From positions 1 to 44,277 of the forward strand of contig JASHOE010000127.1 in assembly GCA_030041275.1 (NCBI GenBank): a DNA stretch of 44,277 bases, written 5' to 3'. The DNA is from Streptosporangiaceae bacterium (GTDB taxonomy: Bacteria; Actinomycetota; Actinomycetes; Streptosporangiales; Streptosporangiaceae). The notes under the pieces are model-generated. The model did no database searches and was not told the DNA's origin. It saw only the letters and a list, made by a program, of their open reading frames with translations. Of this stretch, positions 23,919-30,796 are shown in pieces. Position 1 is the first letter of the stretch. Each line of letters opens with the position of its first letter. Made by a program: the position numbers and the translations under genes.

Positions 23919-24797
23919 GTGCCGGAACTGCCTGAAGTCGAGGCGCTCGCCGCCGACCTGCGCGAGCGCGCGGTGGGCCGGGAGATCGACCGCGCCGACA
24001 TCGCGGAGTTCTCGGTCCTGAAGACCTACGATCCGCCCCTGTCCACCCTGCACGGCGGCGTGCTCGAAGGCACCGCGCGCCGCGGCAAGTTCCTCGACCT
24101 CGCGGTGAAGCCGGCCGACGGTGGTGGCACCCTGCACCTGGTCACGCATCTGGCCCGGGCGGGCTGGCTGCGCTGGCGCGAGTCGTTGCCGGAGACGCCG
24201 CCGCGGCCGGGCAAGGGCCCGCTGGCTTTCCGGCTGCGTTTCACCGATGGGGCCGGGTTCGATCTGACCGAGGCCGGGACGCGGAAGCGGCTGGCCGTGT
24301 ACCTGGTCAGGGATCTGGCTCAGATCCCTGGCGTTGCGACGCTGGGGCCCGAGCCGCTGGATCCCGCCTTCACACCCGACGTGCTGGCGAGCATCCTCGC
24401 CGGGCGGCGCACGCAGATCAAGGGCGTACTGCGAGACCAGAAGCTGATCGCGGGCATCGGCAACGCGTATTCGGACGAGGTGCTGCACGCGGCGAGGATG
24501 TCCCCGTACCGGCTGGCATCTAGCCTGACGCCCGACGACGTCGCCGATCTGCACGCGGTGATCGTCAGCACGCTGCGCGAGGCGATCGAGCGGTCCGACG
24601 GACTCACCGCGAGCGACCTGAAGCAAGAGAAGAAGGCCGGCCTGCGGGTCCACGGCCGGGCCGGCCAGCCATGCCCCGTGTGCGGAGACACGGTGCGCGA
24701 GGTTTCCTTCGCCGATTCGGCGCTCCAGTACTGTCCGACCTGCCAGACCGCTGGCAAGCCGCTGGCGGACCGGCGCCTTTCGCGGCTGCTGAAGTAA
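23919..24797 (+). CDS. Fpg/Nei-family DNA glycosylase/AP lyase
   Basis: The start at GTG 23919 is fixed by chemistry: the family needs Pro-Glu directly after the initiator Met (MPELPEVEALA), with Pro2 as the nucleophile. The protein has 292 residues. The central helix-two-turn-helix region includes GVLRDQKLIAGIGNAYSDEVLHAARMSP, and the C-terminal zinc finger has CPVCG and YCPTC. It removes oxidised bases and nicks the abasic site. Fpg and Nei subfamilies cannot be separated here by eye. CAGAAT at 23907-23912 lies 6 bases before the GTG with no spaced ribosome site, pointing to a leaderless message. It converges on the SSI-like lipoprotein gene (16 bp). Confidence 0.92.
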   Translation: MPELPEVEALAADLRERAVGREIDRADIAEFSVLKTYDPPLSTLHGGVLEGTARRGKFLDLAVKPADGGGTLHLVTHLARAGWLRWRESLPETPPRPGKGPLAFRLRFTDGAGFDLTEAGTRKRLAVYLVRDLAQIPGVATLGPEPLDPAFTPDVLASILAGRRTQIKGVLRDQKLIAGIGNAYSDEVLHAARMSPYRLASSLTPDDVADLHAVIVSTLREAIERSDGLTASDLKQEKKAGLRVHGRAGQPCPVCGDTVREVSFADSALQYCPTCQTAGKPLADRRLSRLLK

Positions 24798-24813
24798 GCG
24801 AGCCGCGTCGCGG

Positions 24814-25410
24814 CTAGCCGAACACCTGCCTCAGCACTACCCAGCGCGACAGGTCGCAGCCGCCGTCGCGGATGGTCTCGTTCACCTGCTTGCCGAGGTA
24901 CGTCCCGTAGACCACGACGCGACTGCCGCTGGCCAGGATCATTGGGCAGACGAGGTGTCCCGAGGGAGGCGCCAGCACGCCAGGATCGGCGAGCAATTGG
25001 GCGCACGCGGCGGCCGGGTCTGCGACCGTGCCGCCGGTCGGGTCGCAGCGCAGCGTGAACTGCGCCGGCGGGGCGCCGTTGTTCGCCGGATACAGGGTGG
25101 CGGTGAGAGAGACCAGGGCGGCCGCTCCGCTCGTCCCAGAGCCTGCCGAGGTGCCCGGGCTCGCCGAAACGGCTGGACTGGCGGAGGTGCCGACGCTTGC
25201 TGAGGTGCCCGGCGTCGCGGGCGGGCCGCCGGCCGAGACCTGTCCGCCGGAGCTGCTGGCGACACTTCCGCAGGCGGTCGCGACCAGTCCGAAGGCGGCT
25301 GCGGCGCACGACAGGACGGCCAGGCGCCGGGCTGAGCTTCCGATCCGGCGGCCACCGGCGGGACGCTGCTGATTGAGGTCTGGCCCTAAGTCAGTCGCAC
25401 AAGTCATCAC
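24814..25410 (-). CDS. Lipoprotein with subtilisin-inhibitor-like (SSI) domain
   Basis: The protein has 198 residues (GTG 25410; ATG 25407 is an equal alternative). A signal peptide ends in a lipobox-like LVATAC with Cys47 as the lipidated residue. A Ser/Thr/Gly/Pro-rich linker (48-95) follows, then about 100 residues that match Streptomyces subtilisin inhibitor. Four cysteines at 122, 136, 155 and 185 have nearly the SSI spacing (35-50 and 71-101 in SSI). The DPAAACAQLLADPG block and the reactive-site loop Cys-Pro-Met-Ile (155-158) resemble SSI Cys-Pro-Met-Val. It would be a protease inhibitor tethered to the membrane surface. SSI proteins are usually freely secreted, so the lipid anchor is unusual. 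It diverges from the histidine kinase gene. Confidence 0.8.
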   Translation of the reverse strand: MMTCATDLGPDLNQQRPAGGRRIGSSARRLAVLSCAAAAFGLVATACGSVASSSGGQVSAGGPPATPGTSASVGTSASPAVSASPGTSAGSGTSGAAALVSLTATLYPANNGAPPAQFTLRCDPTGGTVADPAAACAQLLADPGVLAPPSGHLVCPMILASGSRVVVYGTYLGKQVNETIRDGGCDLSRWVVLRQVFG

Positions 25411-25505
25411 CGTTAGACGTTGCTGCGATCGCGGTGGTTCCGTCGCGAGAACGAGGTTTGCGCAGTTCGGCGGCCACGAGCCGACCAGGGTGGGACGATG
25501 AGGCC

Positions 25506-27572
25506 GTGAGCTGGAAGCGGGCGGGGAAGGCCGATGGCGCTGCTGTCGATGCAGCCCGCTCGGTGCTCGATTGCGTAGCCGACGCGATCATCGCGATCGG
25601 TCCAGACCGCCGGGTGACGGTCTGGAACCCGGCCGCGGAGCGGCTTTTCGGCTGGACCGCCGCGCAGATCGTGGGTCGGGAGCCCCCGTTCGTGCCCGAA
25701 GAACTGCGAGCCGAGCACAACGCCGTACTGGAGCGCGTCGCCGGTGGCGGTCAGGTGTCGTTCGCGACGCGCCGGACCTGCCAGGACGGCTCGGTGGTCG
25801 ACGTCCGGATCGACGCGAGCAGCATGCCCGACCCGGCGGGCGGGCCGCCCGGATGGGCGTTCGTCTGCCATCAGACCAGGGATGACGAGGCGGTCCGCCA
25901 CTACATGGCCGATCGCGCCAGGCTGGTCCGGCGCCTCGGCGACGTGGTCGCGGATATGAACGCCCAGCTCGACCTGGAGTCGGTGCTCGATCGGATTGCC
26001 GCTAGCCTGCGCGAGCTGACGAGGGCCGACGCCGGCGGCTTCGTCGTGATCGAGAAGGACCAGCTGCGGCTGGTCAGCCTCGATGGCCTGCCCGCTGAGC
26101 TGCGGGGCCGGACCGCTGACCTGCAGACCAGCACGGTTGGCCAGCTCATGCGGTCTGGCAAGACGGTGCTGATGGCGACCAGCGACACCTACGGATTCGA
26201 GGACCTGATCTGGGCCGCACTGCCCGGCCTGCACACGATCGCGCTGAGCCTGTCGCACGTGGGGGGCCGGCCGTACGGGGCGCTGTACGCGCTGTACAGC
26301 GGACGCCGGGTCGGTCACGTCGAGCTGGAGTTGCTCGAGCTGCTCGCCGGTCACGCGAGCGTCGCGCTGTCCAACGTGACCGCATTCGAGGAGGTGGTGC
26401 GCCAGCGCGCGCACGAGCGTGCGGTCATCGACGCGAGCGCGGACGGCATCGCGGTACTTGACGCTGAGGGTCTCGTGCGGCAGTGGAACCCGGCCGCACA
26501 TCGGCTGACCGGGCTGTCGTCCGAGCTGGCGACCGGCCGCCAGCCGCCGTTCCCGCTGCCTGAGCCGGGCGGGAAGCTGACCCACCGGCTGCCGAACGGT
26601 CGCTGGATCGACCTGCTCTGCACGGGTCTGTCAGGTCGTGGCGAGCGGGTGCTGGATTTCCGTGACATCACCGCAGCCAAGGAACTGGAGGAGGCCAAGG
26701 ACCTGTTCCTGGCGACCACCAGTCACGAGCTGCGAACCCCCATCACCGTGGTGCAGGGGTTTGCCAGCACGCTGGCGAACCGCTGGGACAAGCTCGCGGA
26801 CGCGGACCGGCGGTCCGCGGTGCAGACCATCGCCGAACGGGCCGGGGCGCTGGCTCGGCTGGTGGAGCAGCTGCTGCTGGGCTCGCGGGTCGGCGCCGAG
26901 CAGCTGCAGGTGAGTAACGGCGCGTTCGACCTAGCGCCGCTGCTGCGCGGCGCGGTAGCGGCATTCCGCCCGCTGTCTGACCAGCACACGCTGGGCATTG
27001 ACGTGCCTGACGACCTGCCGCAGGCCAGCGGCGACGCGCTGGCGACCGACATCATCATCGGGCAGCTCCTGGAGAACGCCTTTAAGTACTCGCCGGACGG
27101 CGGGGCCGTCTCGGTGCGAGCACGGACGACTGGCGACCGCATCGAGGTGACGGTGTCTGACGAGGGGATCGGAATCCCGCCGCAGGACCGGGAGCGCGTC
27201 TTCGAGCGGTTCGTCCAGGGCGAAGCTGGTGACCGGCGGCGCTTCGGCGGCATCGGGCTCGGGCTGTACATCGTCAGGCAGCTAGCCAGGGCGCAAGAGG
27301 GGGAGGTCGGGGCCGAGGCCCGTGACGGCGGCGGAACCGTCATGCGGCTGATTCTCCGGCGCGCAGCCAGCTCGAGTGGCCACGCGGCCGTGGCGGGAGC
27401 GGAGGCTGGCCGTCCGGAGCCAGCCGAGCCGGAGGCTGACGTTGCGGAGCTGGCAGAGCCGGAGGCTAACGTTGCGGAGCTGGCGGAGCCGGGGGCTGAC
27501 GTTGCGGAGCTGGCGGAGCCCGAGGCCGACCGCCGCCGGTCGGCGTCGGTGGGCGAGTCACGTTCGTCTTGA
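25506..27572 (+). CDS. PAS-GAF-PAS sensor histidine kinase with repeat tail
   Basis: From GTG 25506 the protein has 688 residues; the frame opens earlier but a GACGAT hexamer at 25494-25499, 6 bases before this GTG, favours a leaderless start here. Domains in order: PAS (about 20-125, VLDCVADAIIAIGPDRRVTVWNPAAERLFGW), GAF (about 150-300, DLESVLDRIAASLRELTRADAGGFVVIE), second PAS (about 310-395), HisKA with phospho-acceptor His in ATTSHELRTPITVVQGF, and HATPase (QLLENAFKYSPDGG, VSDEGIGIP, FGGIGLGLYIV). There is no transmembrane segment, so it is a soluble sensor. The C-terminus carries 10-residue repeats. No response regulator gene adjoins it, so its partner must be elsewhere. Confidence 0.9.
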   Translation: MSWKRAGKADGAAVDAARSVLDCVADAIIAIGPDRRVTVWNPAAERLFGWTAAQIVGREPPFVPEELRAEHNAVLERVAGGGQVSFATRRTCQDGSVVDVRIDASSMPDPAGGPPGWAFVCHQTRDDEAVRHYMADRARLVRRLGDVVADMNAQLDLESVLDRIAASLRELTRADAGGFVVIEKDQLRLVSLDGLPAELRGRTADLQTSTVGQLMRSGKTVLMATSDTYGFEDLIWAALPGLHTIALSLSHVGGRPYGALYALYSGRRVGHVELELLELLAGHASVALSNVTAFEEVVRQRAHERAVIDASADGIAVLDAEGLVRQWNPAAHRLTGLSSELATGRQPPFPLPEPGGKLTHRLPNGRWIDLLCTGLSGRGERVLDFRDITAAKELEEAKDLFLATTSHELRTPITVVQGFASTLANRWDKLADADRRSAVQTIAERAGALARLVEQLLLGSRVGAEQLQVSNGAFDLAPLLRGAVAAFRPLSDQHTLGIDVPDDLPQASGDALATDIIIGQLLENAFKYSPDGGAVSVRARTTGDRIEVTVSDEGIGIPPQDRERVFERFVQGEAGDRRRFGGIGLGLYIVRQLARAQEGEVGAEARDGGGTVMRLILRRAASSSGHAAVAGAEAGRPEPAEPEADVAELAEPEANVAELAEPGADVAELAEPEADRRRSASVGESRSS
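27423..27530 (+). repeat. 30-bp tandem repeat encoding AEPEADVAEL decapeptides
   Basis: There are three full 30-bp units (27423-27452, 27453-27482, 27483-27512) and a partial fourth (27513-27530), with a few substitutions. They encode AEPEADVAEL, AEPEANVAEL, AEPGADVAEL and AEPEAD at the C-terminus of the histidine kinase. The length is a multiple of three, so copy-number change would keep frame. The peptide is acidic and likely helical or disordered. Confidence 0.9.
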
Positions 27573-27600
27573 CGGCCCGTTGCCGTCGAGGCACGCTCCG

Positions 27601-28422
27601 TCAGGAGCTGGCCGCCGTGCCGACCTCAGCCTTGATCCGCCGCCGCGTTACCGGGTCGCGCAGTACGGGCTGGCCGCCCGACGCTGCGATGTACCGGTCG
27701 ACGACGCTGATGACGTCCTCGCTTTGTTCCACGATCTGGCCTCGCTCGAGCCAGATGATCCGATTGCAAGTCAGCTCGATCTCTTCGAGGTTGTGCGCCA
27801 CCAGGAAGACGGTGCCGGCCTGTTCGCGCAGTTCTTGAATCCGATTGTGACTCTTGACCCGGAACTCGGCGTCGCCGGTGGCCAGTGCCTCGTCGATGAG
27901 CAGCACCTCGTGGCTTTTGGCGGCCGCGATGGCGAACCGAAGCCGCGAGCCCATGCCCGAGGAGTACGTCTTCATTGACAGGTCGATGAAGTCGCCGACG
28001 CCGGAGAAGTCGACGATGCTCTGGTACTTGTCCCTGGTCTCCTGCTTGGACATGCCCATGGCGAGGCAGCCAAGGATGATGTTGCGTTCCCCGGTGAGGT
28101 CCTCGAGCAGGGCCGCGTTGACGCCCAGCAGCGCGGCGTTGCCGGTGGTATAGACGTTGCCCTCCTCGGCGGGCAGCAGGCCAGCGATCGCTCGGAGCAG
28201 CGTTGACTTGCCCGAGCCGTTGCGGCCGATCACGCCGACTGCGTCGCCACGGTTGACCACGAAGGACATGCCACGGATCGCGTGCACCTCGCGGATCGAC
28301 TTGCGCCGCTTCCGGCCGAGGATGCGCAGCAGCCCGGCCGCCGCGGTGCCCCGGTCGTGCCCCCGGCCGTAGACCTTATAGACGACGTGCAGGTCGTCCA
28401 CGATCACCATCGGATCAGCCAC
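27601..28422 (-). CDS. ABC transporter ATP-binding subunit, polysaccharide-export (Wzt/TagH) type
   Basis: The GTG at 28422 overlaps the permease stop by 8 bp; ATG 28410 is an alternative. The protein has 273 residues. It has Walker A GRNGSGKST, signature YSSGMGSRLRFA, Walker B VLLIDEALATGD and the switch His in LVAHNLEEIE. The N-terminal region (VYKVYGRGHDRG, then REVHAIRGMSFVVNRGDAVGVIG) and the family-specific FSGVGDFIDLSMKTYSSGM match the ATPases of teichoic-acid and O-antigen exporters. It should power export of a lipid-linked glycan through the permease encoded just upstream. No carbohydrate-binding C-terminal domain is present. Confidence 0.92.
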   Translation of the reverse strand: MADPMVIVDDLHVVYKVYGRGHDRGTAAAGLLRILGRKRRKSIREVHAIRGMSFVVNRGDAVGVIGRNGSGKSTLLRAIAGLLPAEEGNVYTTGNAALLGVNAALLEDLTGERNIILGCLAMGMSKQETRDKYQSIVDFSGVGDFIDLSMKTYSSGMGSRLRFAIAAAKSHEVLLIDEALATGDAEFRVKSHNRIQELREQAGTVFLVAHNLEEIELTCNRIIWLERGQIVEQSEDVISVVDRYIAASGGQPVLRDPVTRRRIKAEVGTAASS

Positions 28423-29509
28423 GGCCGTACCCCGTCTCCGCCCGCCAGAAGAAGAAGAAGCCGACCACCAGCGCGAGCCCGGCCCAGCCGACCGCGTAGT
28501 ACCAGAGGTGCGCCGGGTTAATGGCGCTGTGGCAGTACGCGCTGTCGTACAGGTACCGCGTCGGTGCGCCCTTGAGCTGACCGAGCGTCTGCCAGACATG
28601 GCAGAGGGCCTTGTTGTAAGGCTTACTGCCGGGGGCGCTCTCCCGCTGCGTCGCCAGCACCGCGTTACGGATCAGCGTGATGTACAGAGCGGCCGGATTG
28701 ACCTGCAGCAGCGACTTGCCCAATCCGCTCAGGCTGAGCGTCGAGATGCTAAAGATCACACCGGATACGTACAGCCACGTCCGCATGAGGAACGGGAGCA
28801 GCTGGCTGAAGTCGTTCACGTGCGCGCCTAGCCGAGCACACGCCAGGCCGCAGCCGACGTTGAAGATTGCCTGCAGCGCCAGCGCCGGAATTGCCAGCAG
28901 CCAGTACCAGCTCAGCGGTTCGCCGGTCAGGAGCAGGATCGGGATCAGCACCACCATCGAGAGCGCCATCTGCTGCATCTCGATCACCACGTAGCCGAGC
29001 GGGAGCGCGGCACGCGGGAACTGCAGGGCCCGGATCAGGTCGAGGTTGTCCGTCATCACGGTGGACGTAGAGATGAACGACCGCTGCGTGAAATTGAAGA
29101 CGAAGACGCCTGTCACCACGAACCCGAGGTAGTTCGGTATCCCCCGGCTGATGTGCAGCAGCTCGCCGAAGATCAGGAAGTAGACCCCCGCGTTGAGCAG
29201 CGGTGTCAGGACCTGCCAGAGCTGGCCGAGCTTGGCCTCGGTGTACAGGGCGATGTTGCGCGCGGTCGCGAAGGCGATGATGAAATGCCGCCGCTGCCAG
29301 AGCTGGGCCAGATAACCAGGCACCGGCGGACGCAGTGCGCTCGGCCGCAGACCGTACCGGCGGGCAACCTGCGCCAGCGACTCCCCGCTCGGATCCGTGG
29401 TCAGCGCGCCGTCACCGGTCTCGAGCTGGCCCGGTGCTGCGAGCCTGCCCTGGCCCCGGTCGCGGCCGGCGCCCTGGCGCGCGACTAGCGGCGCCTTCTG
29501 GTCCGTCAC
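28415..29509 (-). CDS. ABC-2 type permease of polysaccharide exporter (Wzm/TagG-like)
   Basis: The start at GTG 29509 follows AGGTGGAAA and gives 364 residues; the frame extends upstream into the divergent gene, which I reject. A soluble N-terminal tail of about 90 residues precedes six transmembrane helices (NAGVYFLIFGELL, YLGFVVTGVFVFNF, MQQMALSMVVLIPILLL, YWLLAIPALALQAIFNVGCGLACARLG, WLYVSGVIFSIS, LWYYAVGWAGLALVVGFFFFW). The GVFVFNFTQRSFISTSTVMTDNLDLIRALQFPRAALPLG segment is typical of ABC-2 polysaccharide exporters. It pairs with the overlapping ATPase gene. It diverges from the MarR gene across 90 bp holding two operator-like sites. Confidence 0.9.
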   Translation of the reverse strand: MTDQKAPLVARQGAGRDRGQGRLAAPGQLETGDGALTTDPSGESLAQVARRYGLRPSALRPPVPGYLAQLWQRRHFIIAFATARNIALYTEAKLGQLWQVLTPLLNAGVYFLIFGELLHISRGIPNYLGFVVTGVFVFNFTQRSFISTSTVMTDNLDLIRALQFPRAALPLGYVVIEMQQMALSMVVLIPILLLTGEPLSWYWLLAIPALALQAIFNVGCGLACARLGAHVNDFSQLLPFLMRTWLYVSGVIFSISTLSLSGLGKSLLQVNPAALYITLIRNAVLATQRESAPGSKPYNKALCHVWQTLGQLKGAPTRYLYDSAYCHSAINPAHLWYYAVGWAGLALVVGFFFFWRAETGYGRG

Positions 29510-29531
29510 GCTTTCCACCTGCCGGAAGGTG

Positions 29532-29548
29532 AGTTGTGCGGGGCAACT
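29532..29548. promoter_or_regulatory. MarR-type operator box 1
   Basis: AGTTGTGCGGGGCAACT is an interrupted palindrome (AGTTG/CAACT) of 17 bp. It is 15/17 identical to box 2 at 29577-29593, centres 45 bp apart. It lies 23 bp upstream of the permease start on the minus strand, where it could block that promoter. Confidence 0.75.
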
Positions 29549-29576
29549 GTCACGCGGGCGACTGTACCACCACCGT

Positions 29577-29593
29577 AGTTGTGCGGTACAACT
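29577..29593. promoter_or_regulatory. MarR-type operator box 2, overlapping the probable -10 of the marR gene
   Basis: AGTTGTGCGGTACAACT is a 17-bp palindrome with 6-bp arms AGTTGT/ACAACT. It ends 6 bp before the ATG at 29600. ACAACT itself is placed like a -10 hexamer of a leaderless transcript, so a bound dimer would shut off the regulator's own promoter. The sequence resembles the A+T-armed palindromes known for MarR proteins. Confidence 0.78.
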
Positions 29594-29599
29594 GTTGCT

Positions 29600-30151
29600 A
29601 TGACCAACCCCCCGCCCGAGGGTGCCGAGCTGGAGCTTCTGCTTACCCGGCTGCTGCGGATGGTATCGCCTGCTGTCACCGCCCGCGCCGGGCAGCCATC
29701 CGACGGGGACCCGAACGGCGGGTCTGGCGGACCTGGCTCGGTCATGCCCGCGCAGCCCGACGGCAATCTGGCCGGACTGCCAGTTTCGGCGTCGGAGGCG
29801 CGGGCGCTCATCGAGCTCGCTTCCGCCCGCGGCATCGCCCAGGGCGAGCTGGCCAGCATGCTGCACCTCGACAAGAGCACCGTGAGCCGGCTCGCTGCCA
29901 GCCTGGAGCGCAAGGGCTGGGTCCGTCGCGGCCGCGACGAAGAGAATCAGCGCTACGTGCGGCTGTACCTGACGCCGGAGGGCGCGGCCGTCGCGGCGCG
30001 GGTGTGGCAGGCGTGGCTGTCGCGCCAAGCCAGGATTCTGGCCGGGCTCTCAGCCGACGAGCGCGCTGGGCTGACCGCTGGCCTGCGCGGCCTGATCCGA
30101 GGGCTCGCCGCAGAAGGCCTGCTCGAGGAGTCCGGCCGGAGTCGCGACTAG
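29600..30151 (+). CDS. MarR-family transcriptional regulator
   Basis: From ATG 29600 the protein has 183 residues. The winged helix-turn-helix reads LPVSASEARALIELASARGIAQGELASMLHLDKSTVSRLAASLERKGWVRRGRDEENQRYVRLYLTPEG, including the typical DxxNxR-like wing (DEENQRYV). N- and C-terminal helices serve dimerisation. An insertion of Gly/Pro/Asp-rich residues (about 32-55) precedes the domain. The gene is divergent from the ABC exporter and has a matching operator over its own start region and a second beside the exporter start, so it probably represses both until a ligand releases it. Confidence 0.92.
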   Translation: MTNPPPEGAELELLLTRLLRMVSPAVTARAGQPSDGDPNGGSGGPGSVMPAQPDGNLAGLPVSASEARALIELASARGIAQGELASMLHLDKSTVSRLAASLERKGWVRRGRDEENQRYVRLYLTPEGAAVAARVWQAWLSRQARILAGLSADERAGLTAGLRGLIRGLAAEGLLEESGRSRD

Positions 30152-30222
30152 CGAGGGCGCCGGTTTCGGTCGCGCGGTGCCGGGCATCTCCGCCGCAACG
30201 GGTCCAGCACGCTGACCCAGGA

Positions 30223-30687
30223 GTGCGAGACAGCCTGCGCGGGGAGGTGAGTGCGGCGGGGACGGTACTCCTGCCCTGGGCACCCGCGAGCGTCGCGGTC
30301 GCCCGCAAGCGACTCGCCGCCGACCTGAGCGCAGCCGGGATTTTCGACGCAGCCGTGGGTGACGCGGTTCTCGTAGTGAGTGAGCTGCTAAGCAACGCCA
30401 TCCGGCACGCTCGGCCGCTGCCTGGCGCGAACGTGCAGGTTGCCTGGGCGGTAGACCAGGATGCAGTCGAGGTAGCGGTCAGCGACGGTGGCGGGCCGAC
30501 GGCGCCGACACGCGCGCACGCCACGGTGTCCGCGCTCGGCGGCCGTGGGCTGGACATCGTGGAATACCTGGCCAGAAGGTGGGGGGTCAGGTCGGACGAC
30601 TCGGGACAGACCGTCTGGGCCGTCCTGGCCGCCCCTGCTGCCGGGCGGCCCAGTCCCGAGCCGGCGTCGGCGGCCGGCCGCCACTGA
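30223..30687 (+). CDS. RsbW/SpoIIAB-like ATP-binding (HATPase_c_2) regulator
   Basis: I take GTG 30223 as start (154 residues); GTG 30247 is also possible and neither has a well-spaced ribosome site. The protein is a lone GHKL ATPase domain with N box VSELLSNAIRHARPL, G1 AVSDGGGPTAP and G2 LGGRGLDIVEYLARRWG. Actinomycetes have many such proteins, which act as anti-sigma factors and serine kinases of STAS antagonists. A STAS protein is encoded 1.9 kb downstream (32600) and could be its partner; this is inference from proximity. The Pro/Ala tail is low complexity. Confidence 0.85.
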   Translation: MRDSLRGEVSAAGTVLLPWAPASVAVARKRLAADLSAAGIFDAAVGDAVLVVSELLSNAIRHARPLPGANVQVAWAVDQDAVEVAVSDGGGPTAPTRAHATVSALGGRGLDIVEYLARRWGVRSDDSGQTVWAVLAAPAAGRPSPEPASAAGRH

Positions 30688-30796
30688 GCGCGAGCAGGCG
30701 TAACGCGCGCGCCGCGCGGCAATACCTTTCTGCAGCGGAGAAGCGAGCACGGCGGGGTGGCGTGCGCGCGGTGGCTGTGACGGCGCGGGGGGATTC

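Noticed and set aside
25413..26585. 390-codon minus-strand open frame
   Set aside because: Antisense to the PAS/GAF kinase and without any domain; chance frame in GC-rich DNA.
29808..30722. 304-codon minus-strand open frame across marR and the RsbW-like gene
   Set aside because: It overlaps two genes with recognisable domains on the plus strand and is Ala/Arg/Ser-rich.
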